From the NCBI GenBank assembly GCA_034003955.1, contig JAVEXO010000003.1:1-64000 (forward strand): 64,000 nt of DNA. The letters run 5' to 3'. The DNA comes from SZUA-370 sp034003955. Its GTDB lineage: Bacteria > Spirochaetota > Spirochaetia > Treponematales > UBA12059. Positions 54,671 to 62,869 of the stretch are shown here, one piece after another (positions within the stretch are counted from its first letter, which is position 1; each line of letters starts with the position of its first letter). The notes beneath the pieces are model-generated. The model saw only the letters and a list, made by a program, of their open reading frames with translations, ran no database searches and was not told where the DNA came from. Position numbers and translations under genes: made by a program.

Positions 54671-54752
54671 CTTGACGAACCGAGCTTAAACGTCAAGGAT
54701 AAAACGATGATTGTTGTTTTTCTTGACATGCCCCTGTGGTGGCCTTGATACT
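54671..54752. promoter_or_regulatory. Divergent promoter region of DUF1576 and the P-II/antiporter operon
   Basis: Plus strand: TTGACA (54723-54728), 18-nt spacer, GATACT (54747-54752). Minus strand: TTGACG (54696-54691) with AAGAAT 17 nt further. CTTGACG (54671-54677) and CGTCAAG (54691-54697) form a 7-bp inverted repeat over the minus promoter, a possible operator. Confidence 0.45.
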
Positions 54753-54771
54753 AGCAAAAGGAGGACAGGTC

Positions 54772-55140
54772 ATGAAGCTTCTTGTATTCATACTCAACAA
54801 GGAGGAGGTTCTCGATGAAGCACTCGAGGCCTTTGTAGAAGCGGGTATGCCTGGTGCCACCATCCTCGACTCAGAGGGGCTAGGATACTACCTTGCCTAC
54901 GAGGTTCCACTCTTTGCTGGATTCAAGGAATTCATGAAGGGCAATAAACCCTATAACAAGACAATACTTTCTGTCGTCAAGGACGATCAAGCCGTGCAGA
55001 GGCTCGTCCCTATCCTAGACGAGGTCATTGGCGGATTCGACAAGCCAGGAACGGGAGTCATTTTCACCCTCCCCGTTGAATGGGGTCTAGGGTTTGACCG
55101 GCTCGACGAAATTGAAGACGAAGACAAGGAGAACGTCTGA
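54772..55140 (+). CDS. P-II-like signalling protein
   Basis: 122 residues. The fold order and spacing fit the P-II/CutA-like ferredoxin-type group: MKLLVFILNKEEVLDEALEA, then a loop (GLGYYLAYEVPL), then KTILSVVKDDQAVQRLVPIL and IFTLPVEWGLGF. The T-loop is short, so it is not a classical GlnB. Start 54772 follows AAAGGAGG. It shares its stop with the start of the EIIA gene (TGATG) and heads the antiporter operon; it probably senses a nucleotide or ion and acts on the transporter. Confidence 0.6.
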   Translation: MKLLVFILNKEEVLDEALEAFVEAGMPGATILDSEGLGYYLAYEVPLFAGFKEFMKGNKPYNKTILSVVKDDQAVQRLVPILDEVIGGFDKPGTGVIFTLPVEWGLGFDRLDEIEDEDKENV

Positions 55141-55595
55141 TGATGCAATTCTCCAAAGTTCTAGAATCCAGCCGTGTGGCTGTTGGGATAGAAGCGAATG
55201 ACAAGGCCCAGGCTCTCAAAGAGGCGGCAACCCTCCTCTGTTCCGGAGACGACGAGCTTGACTTTGGCCGCGTGCTTGGAGCCATCGACGAGCGAGAGAG
55301 GCTTGCATCTACAGGGATTGGGGGAGGTGTTGCCATACCCCATGCCTTGCTTGACGGGGTAAAACGCACCAGGATGGCCGTCATCAGGCTTGCTCGTCCG
55401 GTTGATTTTGATGCCAGGGATGGGCTGCCAGTAGACCTCGTATTCATGCTTGCTGGCTCCAGGGAAGGTACCAGCAGCCATCTACGTCTCCTGTCAAAAC
55501 TAGCCAGGATGCTACATAATCCCGAATTCAGAGACGCCGCCAGGGCCACGCCGAATGGACAAGACTTGGCCAGGCTCATCCTGGACAGGACTTAA
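55140..55595 (+). CDS. EIIA(Ntr)-like PTS protein
   Basis: 151 residues. The phospho-acceptor His lies in GIGGGVAIPHALLDG near residue 65, and the fold is that of PTS EIIA type 2 (AIDERERLAST; VDLVFMLAGSREG). EIIA(Ntr) proteins regulate potassium and nitrogen metabolism. No EIIB or EIIC is attached. Between the P-II-like gene and mnhE-like gene (6-bp gap), it may set antiporter activity or expression. Confidence 0.8.
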   Translation: MMQFSKVLESSRVAVGIEANDKAQALKEAATLLCSGDDELDFGRVLGAIDERERLASTGIGGGVAIPHALLDGVKRTRMAVIRLARPVDFDARDGLPVDLVFMLAGSREGTSSHLRLLSKLARMLHNPEFRDAARATPNGQDLARLILDRT

Positions 55596-55601
55596 GCCAG
55601 C

Positions 55602-56114
55602 ATGCGCCCCAGGGATCTATGGAAACTGATACGCATATCCGCCACCTTTGCCGTGCTCATTATTGTCTGGATATTGTTTACGGGTAGCATCTCTATAGGT
55701 TCAATCCTGGTTGGTCTTGCGTGTGCCCTTCTTATAGCATTGGTCTCCTATGACACCTTCATTGATGAGCATGAGGCCGCCAGGCACATGGTTTTTCCTA
55801 GAATACTCCCTTTACTAGGCTATTTATTCATTCTGACTGGTACCATGTATACGGCTAGCTTCAGAACTCTGGCCTCGGTTGTTAGTGGCCGAATATCGCC
55901 CCGCATTGTGCACTTCAGGATACGACTCAAGTCCGACATTGCCAGGGTGGCTCTGGCACAGGCTATTACCTTTACTCCAGGCACCATAAGTCTTGAACTC
56001 GACGAGGACCATATCATTGCACACTGGCTCAACGCGACGACCAGGCACTCCAGACGCGCAGGCGAGGAGGTAAAGGGTTCGCTTGAGACAGCCATCAGAA
56101 GGATATGGGTGTGA
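55602..56114 (+). CDS. mnhE: Mrp/Mnh antiporter subunit E
   Basis: 170 residues with two to three TM helices (IRISATFAVLIIVWILFTGS; ILPLLGYLFILTGTMYTA) and the conserved AQAITFTPGTISLELDEDH, then HWLNAT. MrpE is needed for assembly of the Na+(K+)/H+ antiporter. First subunit gene. Overlaps the next gene by 10 bp. Confidence 0.85.
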   Translation: MRPRDLWKLIRISATFAVLIIVWILFTGSISIGSILVGLACALLIALVSYDTFIDEHEAARHMVFPRILPLLGYLFILTGTMYTASFRTLASVVSGRISPRIVHFRIRLKSDIARVALAQAITFTPGTISLELDEDHIIAHWLNATTRHSRRAGEEVKGSLETAIRRIWV

Positions 56115-56440
56115 GTGAGCTAGCCTTTACCGTGACGACATGGATATTCACAGCCTGCGCCGCCGGCCTCTTCGTCAGATTGCTCGTGGGTCCGAGTGGA
56201 GCCGACAGGCTGACCGCCCTGGCTGCCATATCGGCCCTTGTTCTAGGCATCCTGACGCTGGAAGGGGTTAAAAGCGCCAGGGCTGCCTTCCTCGATGTGG
56301 CTCTGGTATACGATATATTCGGATTCCTGGGCATCCTGGCCATAGCCACCTATTCCAGAGATACACACAAGTCATTTTCAAAGGAGCCAAACGAGACAGA
56401 CTTACAATACTCAGACGACGACCCAGAAGAGGAGGGATGA
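56105..56440 (+). CDS. mnhF: Mrp/Mnh antiporter subunit F
   Basis: 111 residues, three TM helices and the family motif LLVGPSGADRLTALAAISA with its Asp. The acidic C-terminal tail (NETDLQYSDDDPEEEG) is unusually long. The ATG at 56105 is used; a GTG at 56111 would give a GTGA overlap with mnhE. Confidence 0.85.
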   Translation: MGVSELAFTVTTWIFTACAAGLFVRLLVGPSGADRLTALAAISALVLGILTLEGVKSARAAFLDVALVYDIFGFLGILAIATYSRDTHKSFSKEPNETDLQYSDDDPEEEG

Positions 56441-56814
56441 TGGACTGGCTTTTTATCATCCAGGCCGCAAAGGAATGGGCCGTGACCATATTGTGTGTAC
56501 TCGCCTCGGTGTTCGCAATCGGCGGTACAATAGGCATATTCCGCTTCCCGGATGCATACACGAGGCTCCAGGCATCAGGACTCATTGGCACTACGGCCAC
56601 ATTCTCAGTCCTCCTTGCCGCGCTCATCCGCTCACCATCGCCCGGAGTAGCCTTCAGGGTCATCATCATAATCATCTTTTTTATTATTTCAAATCCAACG
56701 TCCACCCATATCATCGCCAGGTATGCATGGAAGTCCGGGTTAGAACCTTGGAAAGGCAAAAAACGAGGCAAACTGTTAAAAGAAACACGTGACAAGGATG
56801 AAAATCCAACATGA
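56437..56814 (+). CDS. mnhG: Mrp/Mnh antiporter subunit G
   Basis: 125 residues with three TM helices and the signature GTIGIFRFPDAYTRLQASGL, then IGTTATFSVLL. The basic tail follows. Start overlaps the mnhF stop (ATGA). Confidence 0.85.
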   Translation: MMDWLFIIQAAKEWAVTILCVLASVFAIGGTIGIFRFPDAYTRLQASGLIGTTATFSVLLAALIRSPSPGVAFRVIIIIIFFIISNPTSTHIIARYAWKSGLEPWKGKKRGKLLKETRDKDENPT

Positions 56815-57044
56815 TAGAAGCCATACTCGCTCTCGTCTGCATAGGCTCGGCTTACGCGCTCCTGGCTCCTGATCTCCTGCATGGAGCCATAGCGCTTTCT
56901 ACCACCAGTGTCCTGTCCGCCCTCCTGTTCTTCAAGCTCCACGCCCCTGATGTCGCCATTACCGAGGCGGCTGTCGGTGCCGGAGTTTCAACCATCATCT
57001 TCGTCTGGGCCATCCGTGAAACGGACAGAAGAGACCGCTCATGA
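56811..57044 (+). CDS. MbhD-like antiporter subunit (DUF4040)
   Basis: 77 residues, two to three TM helices, motif LHGAIALSTTSVLSALLFFK, then HAPDVAITEAAVGAGVS. This matches the DUF4040 segment that forms the MrpA C-terminus in Bacillus-type Mrp complexes and stands alone as MbhD in membrane-bound hydrogenases. ATGA overlaps on both sides. Confidence 0.85.
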   Translation: MIEAILALVCIGSAYALLAPDLLHGAIALSTTSVLSALLFFKLHAPDVAITEAAVGAGVSTIIFVWAIRETDRRDRS

Positions 57045-57787
57045 CAATGGCAAAAGCTACAAACACATTCACCATTGTCCTCATCGCAGGCCTCTCCATA
57101 GCCGTCATTGCACCAATAGTGCTGAGCGAGGCGGCCTGGCCCACACTGGCACGCGACATGATAGACGCCACAGGATTCAATGACACCGGAGCGCGCAACC
57201 TCGTTAGCTCTATATACCTTGGCTATAGAGCCTATGATACACTCGGCGAGACAATAGTGCTGTTGGCTGCCCTAGCCGGCTCAGCCGCCATAATAGCGGG
57301 TGAGCATCCACGTCGCGGATCGATACAGTCATCTACTGCAGAACATCGCTCTGTTCATACCGAAATACTCAACGTCATAGCCGGCAAGCTGGCGCCTATA
57401 GTCCTCCTCTTTGGAACCTATGTCATGCTCTACGGCCACGTATCCCCCGGTGGAGGCTTTCAGGGGGGTGTCGTGCTAGCCTCTGGTATCATCTTCATAG
57501 CCTTGGGCCGTCGATCCGGCGGCATAGGCCGCATAGATCCTGGGCTTTCTGTCTTTGGCCATCATTCTCTACTGCGCATGGAAGCGTACGCCTTCACGAC
57601 AATAGTTCTCCTTACTTTTCCAGGCTCGGCTCGTGCTCTTGAGGCCATACGAACCATAGCCGACTCTATTGGCCTACACATTCCGGCCGTCTCATATATC
57701 ATAGCCTTGAACATCACCATCGGGCTCAAGGTTGGATCGGGTGTGGCCTTGCTCTGCGTCCTCATGCTTGGGGGAGAAACCGAATGA
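57041..57787 (+). CDS. MbhE-MnhB fusion antiporter subunit
   Basis: 248 residues. The first about 90 resemble MbhE/MrpA-C (SSIYLGYRAYDTLGETIVLL). The rest is MnhB (LFGTYVMLYGHVSPGGGFQG, then GVVLASGIIF). The two are separate genes in archaeal mbh clusters (MbhE and MbhF), so this is a fusion. About six TM helices in total. ATGA overlaps on both sides keep it in the operon. Confidence 0.8.
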   Translation: MTMAKATNTFTIVLIAGLSIAVIAPIVLSEAAWPTLARDMIDATGFNDTGARNLVSSIYLGYRAYDTLGETIVLLAALAGSAAIIAGEHPRRGSIQSSTAEHRSVHTEILNVIAGKLAPIVLLFGTYVMLYGHVSPGGGFQGGVVLASGIIFIALGRRSGGIGRIDPGLSVFGHHSLLRMEAYAFTTIVLLTFPGSARALEAIRTIADSIGLHIPAVSYIIALNITIGLKVGSGVALLCVLMLGGETE

Positions 57788-58122
57788 TGGCCCGAGTGCT
57801 TATCCTGATCCTGTTTATAACGGGTTTCGTCGGCATGGTAGTACGCAAGAACCTCATAAAGAAGGCGTACGCCCTAGCTATAATGAATTCTTCTGTTGTC
57901 ATCCTGTTCGTTCTTGAGGGTTCAACCATAGGAGAACAAGCCCCTATCCTGGGAGGGGCTCCCGGTTCCTTCGTAGACCCCATTCCCCATGCCTTGATGC
58001 TTACGGCCATAGTCGTAGGCGTCTGCGTCTCCGCCCTTGCACTTTCATTGGCGCACAGCTTGTACAAGAGCTACGGGACACTCGACTCAGAGGAACTCAA
58101 GAAGCGGGTGGGCCATGAATAA
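57784..58122 (+). CDS. mnhC: Mrp/Mnh antiporter subunit C
   Basis: 112 residues, NuoK-like with three TM helices and a Glu in VILFVLEGSTIGE; DPIPHALMLTAIVVGVCVSA is the typical second half. Overlaps mnhB and the next gene. Confidence 0.85.
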   Translation: MMARVLILILFITGFVGMVVRKNLIKKAYALAIMNSSVVILFVLEGSTIGEQAPILGGAPGSFVDPIPHALMLTAIVVGVCVSALALSLAHSLYKSYGTLDSEELKKRVGHE

Positions 58123-59830
58123 CATGGAGCTTGCACTATCTCCTGTGTTCCTTCCTCTCGCAGGAGCGGCAATGGCGCTGCTTTCCAAGAGCATTCCACG
58201 CAGGCGACTGGCTACCTTCCTGGAGCTGTGTGGCGCGCTCACAGGCTTGTTCCTGCCATGGCTAACCCTTGCCGCGCTCCTACCTGTGGTAATGGATGGT
58301 GGCATATCCTTTACAATATCAGGGTGGAATGCCACCCTCGGCATTGCCCAACGCTTCGATGGCCTTGCCTGGCTCGTCGATGCCCTCGGTTTCATGGGTG
58401 CAGGTCTAGCCTATTTGTATTCCCGGGGTGCAGGGCCTAGGGGTCCACACTTCACCGCTATCTTTTTAATACAGACGGCCGCCCTCGCGGCCACAGCATC
58501 GACAGCCGACCTCTTCAACCTGTTTGTCTGTCTGGAGGTGCTCGGGATTGCCTCCTACGTGCTCGTCGCCAGCGCCCGAAAGCCAGGAGCCTACCTCGCC
58601 GCCTTCAGTTATCTGGCAATAAGCTCGGCGGCTATGGTGTTCTTCCTCGTAGGCTTGTTTGGTTTCTACAGGCTCACGGGGAGCCTGTCCTATGCAAGCA
58701 TTGCCCAGGGGCTCGGCAGCCTCAACGACGGTGGAGGACCTGTCGCCTCATTATCAAGTGCCTGCATCGTGGCCGCCATTGCCATACGCGTAGCCGTCAT
58801 GCCAGTTTACGGATGGTTACCCGACGCACACGCCTTGGCACCACACGCCGTCTCTGCCGTACTGTCTGGCGTTCTCATAAAGACGCCTCTGTTCGCCTTG
58901 GGCCGTCTCTTAGCCTTCCTGCCAAGCGGGCAGCAGGCGATGAACATGGTTGGCGTAGCCGGCGTCATTACGGCACTCGCGGCAGTCATCGTGGCCTTGT
59001 CCCAGAGCGATGCCAAGCGGCTACTTGCCTACCACTCAATTAGCCAGATCGGGTACATCGTGGCTGCCTGGGGTCTTGGAACCGCTGCCGGACTGCAGGC
59101 AGCATACATGCACGCCTTATATCACGCCATATTTAAAGGTCTCTTGTTCCTGAGCATAGGTACCATCACAGATGCCGCCGGTAACAGGAACGTCTACACC
59201 TTGCGCGGAGCCGGCTCTGCCCTCATTAAAGCGGGAGACAAGGGCTTGAGCGTAGGCGTATCATACGCCATAGGAGCCTTGTCCATATGCGCCTTGCCAC
59301 CTTTTAATGGCTTTGCCAGCAAGAATGCCATAGGACACTTGTTCAAGGGTAGCTGGGCATACTGGGTGCTCTTCGCCGCGGGTGTCTGTACGGTGGCATC
59401 ATTCCTCAAATTATCGATGATTTTTCTCCCGGCTCATGGCGAAAACGCGCAGGAGAAACTGCAAGCAAAGGTTGAAAGCGACCAAGCACCCGAATACAGG
59501 ATACATTGCTCCATGAAATCAGCACTGCTTATCCTAGCCGGGTTATGTGTAGCCTCAGGGCTCTTGGCAGGGCCACTGGGCACCTTCACAGGACGACTCC
59601 TTGGTGTGCCGTTTTTGGGCGTGAAAGACGTCATCTACAGCGCTTCTGCCCTCATAAAGACGGCCATTACCGTGGTTCTTGGAATGTTCATATTCGGTAT
59701 AGCCATATCCCCTCCCGGCAAAAAACTTGCCGCCGCCATCAGGGGACGACCCAGGAGCTTCGCGGGTCTTGTATTAGCCTTTATTTCGGGCCTGGCTGCG
59801 CTAGGAGCGCGCCTTGTATTCTTCAGGTAA
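58115..59830 (+). CDS. mnhD: Mrp/Mnh antiporter subunit D (NuoN-like)
   Basis: 571 residues and about fourteen TM helices. Proton-path residues: Glu in LFVCLEVLGIASYVL and Lys in VLSGVLIKTPLFAL, plus His and Lys in HALYHAIFKGLLFLSIG. SDAKRLLAYHSISQIGYI is the conserved core. It is the only large antiporter-like subunit encoded here; no MrpA N-terminal half is present. Start 58115 overlaps the mnhC stop; 58124 is an alternative. Confidence 0.9.
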   Translation: MNNMELALSPVFLPLAGAAMALLSKSIPRRRLATFLELCGALTGLFLPWLTLAALLPVVMDGGISFTISGWNATLGIAQRFDGLAWLVDALGFMGAGLAYLYSRGAGPRGPHFTAIFLIQTAALAATASTADLFNLFVCLEVLGIASYVLVASARKPGAYLAAFSYLAISSAAMVFFLVGLFGFYRLTGSLSYASIAQGLGSLNDGGGPVASLSSACIVAAIAIRVAVMPVYGWLPDAHALAPHAVSAVLSGVLIKTPLFALGRLLAFLPSGQQAMNMVGVAGVITALAAVIVALSQSDAKRLLAYHSISQIGYIVAAWGLGTAAGLQAAYMHALYHAIFKGLLFLSIGTITDAAGNRNVYTLRGAGSALIKAGDKGLSVGVSYAIGALSICALPPFNGFASKNAIGHLFKGSWAYWVLFAAGVCTVASFLKLSMIFLPAHGENAQEKLQAKVESDQAPEYRIHCSMKSALLILAGLCVASGLLAGPLGTFTGRLLGVPFLGVKDVIYSASALIKTAITVVLGMFIFGIAISPPGKKLAAAIRGRPRSFAGLVLAFISGLAALGARLVFFR

Positions 59831-59870
59831 CTAACAGCGCTTATTTTTAAACAAGTTTCGTAACACCAAT

Positions 59871-59895
59871 AAAAAACCCCAGCCTAAGGCTGGGG
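59871..59895 (-). terminator. Terminator of rpsU
   Basis: On the minus strand CCCCAGCC pairs with GGCTGGGG around TTA, followed by TTTTTT. It lies about 28 nt past the rpsU stop. Confidence 0.9.
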
Positions 59896-59922
59896 TAGTG
59901 ATTCAAGAATCGAAACCTACTG

Positions 59923-60132
59923 TTAGTAGGACTTGCCCTCGCGGGGCTTACGGACCTTGCGCATCAACTTGCGCTTCATGGCCTTCTCTTTACGATTGCG
60001 GATGGTGGAGGGTTTTTCGAAGAACTCGCGCTTCTTCCACTCGCGTATGATGCCCTCTTTCTCGACCATGCGCTTGAAGCGCTTTATGGCCTTCTCGAGC
60101 GGCTCATTGTCATCGATTATGATCTGACTGAT
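59923..60132 (-). CDS. rpsU: Ribosomal protein bS21 with apparent ATC start
   Basis: 69 residues; conserved core DDNEPLEKAIKRFKRMVEKE, then EFFEKPSTIRNRKEK. It is a small-subunit protein near the anti-Shine-Dalgarno region of 16S rRNA. Upstream in frame is a TGA (60141-60139), then TTT TTT and ATC (60132-60130) AGT CAG. No ATG, GTG or TTG occurs before residue 22. GGAGGTGA (60146-60139) is a strong ribosome site, with 9 nt between GGAGG and ATC. ATC gives (M)SQIIIDDNEP, the expected bS21 N-terminus. The preceding gene's stop lies inside that ribosome site. Confidence 0.85.
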   Translation of the reverse strand: MSQIIIDDNEPLEKAIKRFKRMVEKEGIIREWKKREFFEKPSTIRNRKEKAMKRKLMRKVRKPREGKSY

Positions 60133-60138
60133 AAAAAA

Positions 60139-61125
60139 TCACCTCCCCTCAGTAACGCCATCCATTCTACGGAAAGTGGGCATTTTGTCAATACCGATGA
60201 GGGCTTCGGGGTCGCAGGGCAGACCCATGACGCGGAATTCCCAATGAAGATGGGGGCCAGTAGCCAGCCCCGTCATGCCGACCCTTCCTAGAAGCGCACC
60301 TCGGGCTACAACAGAGCCATGGGTAACGCTCATAGAATCCAGGTGCATGTAGATGGTGTAGGCTCCAGGAAGGTGTTCTAACACTATGGTATTGCCGGTA
60401 ACTATGCGATTTTCTGCCATGACGACCCTGCCTGCACCAGAGGCTACTACAGGAGTTCCTATGGGGCATCCATAGTCGATGCCGTTATGCATTGAAAGAT
60501 CTATGCCACCATTGGCATAGAGATAACGCCTCATCAATCCAAACACCGATGTGCGGCGTTCAGAGACGACAGGACGAATAAAACCCGAGTCCAGGTAGTT
60601 GGCAGCTGGATCGACGCTCCCTATAAGCCGCAGATACCTTTCTGCTTGTTCGGTCTTGCGAGGATCAGGATCAGCCCGCAGACTCGATAGACCTTTGTCG
60701 AGCCATAGATCTTCCCTGGAGTATTGTCTGTCCAGCACATTGAACCTGGCGCCGGCTACAGGCGCACCATCACCATCGAAGGCCACCATGGTAGCCTCCC
60801 CCGGCACGGTGTCTATGGGTAACGAGAACAAGAATACAACCGTATTGGTAGGGAACCGAGCCGCCGAGGGTCCAGCCGATTCGACCTCTCCCTTGGGGCT
60901 GTTTATACTTCGCGGCCTCGAAGCAACATAGCGCGGGCTGAGCTCACCATCAGGATAGGTGATAAGCAGGGTAAGAGCCTCCAAGGGTCTGCCGTGCGTA
61001 GCACAGCTCAGGACTGCAAAGCCTGGTTCACCTCGTCTGACTGTCACAGGAGGCTGGAGGCTATACTCCACTGAAGAGACAGGAACAAAGGCGATGGCGA
61101 GAAGGAGTGACAACACAAGCTGCAT
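60139..61125 (-). CDS. M23-family metallopeptidase
   Basis: 328 residues. A signal peptide (LVLSLLLAIAFVPVSSV) is followed by a beta-rich N-terminal domain and an LytM/M23 domain from about 225: MHNGIDYGCP (zinc His and Asp), YMHLDSM, and GPHLHWEFRV. It cuts peptidoglycan cross-bridges in the periplasm or tethers to them. Its stop codon TGA at 60141-60139 is inside the rpsU ribosome site, so it couples to rpsU. Start 61125 is set by the signal peptide. Confidence 0.9.
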   Translation of the reverse strand: MQLVLSLLLAIAFVPVSSVEYSLQPPVTVRRGEPGFAVLSCATHGRPLEALTLLITYPDGELSPRYVASRPRSINSPKGEVESAGPSAARFPTNTVVFLFSLPIDTVPGEATMVAFDGDGAPVAGARFNVLDRQYSREDLWLDKGLSSLRADPDPRKTEQAERYLRLIGSVDPAANYLDSGFIRPVVSERRTSVFGLMRRYLYANGGIDLSMHNGIDYGCPIGTPVVASGAGRVVMAENRIVTGNTIVLEHLPGAYTIYMHLDSMSVTHGSVVARGALLGRVGMTGLATGPHLHWEFRVMGLPCDPEALIGIDKMPTFRRMDGVTEGR

Positions 61126-61217
61126 GGCACGTAGTCTACCCTTTGATCTCCCCGTCGGTCTACTCAAGAGTCTATGGTACCCTTGCCCCAGCCACAAGCC
61201 GCGGATATATTCGTAGG

Positions 61218-61715
61218 ATGCAGATACGCCTCTCACTATGGAATCGTAATGGAAGACTCATCTATGGCATACCTCTGTGGTATCGCCTGGTATCGGGTAT
61301 CACCGCCCTCATACTCATAGCCGCCGCCGTGTTCTCAGGCGGACTCGGCACGGTAGGTACCATAATCATAGGAATCGTCGTACTAGCCTCCCTGTACGAA
61401 GAACGATGGGTCTTCGATACCGTGGCAGGTTCGTGCACAGGAAGAATTGGTTTGCTCTTTGCCGCGAGAAAATCGTCTTTCAAAGCCTCTGATGTCGGAC
61501 TCGTCCGCATCGATATGTTCGCAAAGGGGCGACTAGACCAACATGACTTGCCTCCTCTAGACAAGATGCCCAGGGGCTCCCAGGCCAGGCTCCTTGTCGA
61601 ATTACTCGACGGAGAACGCTACATGCTTGATTCTGTTTCAATCAAGAATAGAGATGACCTGGAGATAAACGCCAGAGCCATTGCCCAGGCCCTGGGAGCC
61701 CCGATAGAGACATAG
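61218..61715 (+). CDS. Two-helix membrane protein, paralogue of 44079-44591
   Basis: 165 residues with the same layout as the protein at 44079: two N-terminal helices (LVSGITALILIAAAVFSGGL) then EERWVFDTVAGSCTGRIGLL and a soluble tail. It is divergent from the M23 gene. Function unknown; ribosome site weak. Confidence 0.55.
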   Translation: MQIRLSLWNRNGRLIYGIPLWYRLVSGITALILIAAAVFSGGLGTVGTIIIGIVVLASLYEERWVFDTVAGSCTGRIGLLFAARKSSFKASDVGLVRIDMFAKGRLDQHDLPPLDKMPRGSQARLLVELLDGERYMLDSVSIKNRDDLEINARAIAQALGAPIET

Positions 61716-61788
61716 GAAACTGTCCCCCAAGGCCAGCAAGCCCAGGCTTAAAGCCGGGTGCAAGGCCGGCACCAGGAGGCGCCCAGCC

Positions 61789-61816
61789 TTGACAATAGTA
61801 CATGCCATGATAAGAT
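61789..61816 (+). promoter_or_regulatory. Promoter of serA-serC
   Basis: TTGACA (61789-61794), 16-nt spacer, TAAGAT (61811-61816). The leader of about 125 nt to the serA start is long enough to hold a regulatory structure, but none was recognised. Confidence 0.6.
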
Positions 61817-61946
61817 TGACCCATCGTCTTTAGCACACAGCGAATCAATGATGGGGGTTTCTCGTCCAGGGAGCAGGAACGCTCTCTTCCGACAGAAAAC
61901 GACTGTCATCGCTCTAATGCAGGGGCGAATAAACAAGGAGGCTCCA

Positions 61947-62822
61947 GTGCTTATTTTTCTAGCGGACGCGTTCACGTCCGATTTACCAAAGCGTTTAGAG
62001 GCTTTTGGCCAGGTTACCCAGGATCAGGCCAGCGCAAGTGAAGCCGAGATAATCATAGTCCGATCCAAGACAAAGGTTGGCAAGGACATGATAGACGCTT
62101 CTCCCAAGCTCAAGTTCGTCATCCGTGGTGGCGTTGGTGTCGACACAATCGATGTACCCTACGCCGAATCCAAGGGTATAACGGTTGTAAACACCCCTGA
62201 AGCCTCGAGCGTAGCAGTAGCCGAGCTGGCATTTGCCATGATGGCAGCCATGCCAGCCAACATCGTAGCGGCTGACGTCTCCATGAAGCAGGGCAAGTGG
62301 CTCAAGAAGGAACTGGAACGGACCGAGCTGATGGGCAAGACCCTCGGCCTCATAGGCATTGGACGCATAGCCAGGGAACTGGCCGTTCGCGCCAAGGCAT
62401 TCGGCATGCATGTCGTCGCATACGACAAGTACGTAGACAAGAGTGACGCCGCCGAGATGATGAGCCTTGATAAGGTCTACGCTCAGGCGGACTTCATATC
62501 AATACACACCCCCCTGACCGACGAGACCCGCGGCATGATAAACGCCGCAGCCATAGCCAAGATGAAGAAGGGCGCACGCATCATAAACACCTGCCGCGGT
62601 CCGGTGGTAGTAGAAGCAGACGTAGCAGCGGCTCTCAAGAGCGGCCAGCTGGCCGGATTCGCTACAGACGTCTACGCCAAAGAGCCACCGGAGGGATCAC
62701 CGCTCGTGGACACTCCAAATACCCTGATGACACCACATATTGGAGCGTCTACCGCAGAGAACCTCCTCCGCCTCGGTGATTGCATAGTCGACAGAGTCAA
62801 GGCCTACGCCGCCAAGAAGTAA
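61947..62822 (+). CDS. serA: D-3-phosphoglycerate dehydrogenase (short form)
   Basis: 291 residues. NAD-binding motif GLIGIGRIARELAVRAKAFG; catalytic Arg in RGGVGVDTIDV region, Glu in the DVYAKEPPEG neighbourhood and His in PHIGASTAENLLR. No ACT domain, so no serine feedback of the E. coli type. GTG at 61947 is chosen since AAGGAGG lies 5 nt upstream. It makes 3-phosphohydroxypyruvate for serine. SerC follows after 47 bp. Confidence 0.9.
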   Translation: MLIFLADAFTSDLPKRLEAFGQVTQDQASASEAEIIIVRSKTKVGKDMIDASPKLKFVIRGGVGVDTIDVPYAESKGITVVNTPEASSVAVAELAFAMMAAMPANIVAADVSMKQGKWLKKELERTELMGKTLGLIGIGRIARELAVRAKAFGMHVVAYDKYVDKSDAAEMMSLDKVYAQADFISIHTPLTDETRGMINAAAIAKMKKGARIINTCRGPVVVEADVAAALKSGQLAGFATDVYAKEPPEGSPLVDTPNTLMTPHIGASTAENLLRLGDCIVDRVKAYAAKK

Positions 62823-62869
62823 GCGCTGCCATGAGTAGCGCATCGTACTATAAGTAAGGAGAGAAGCAT

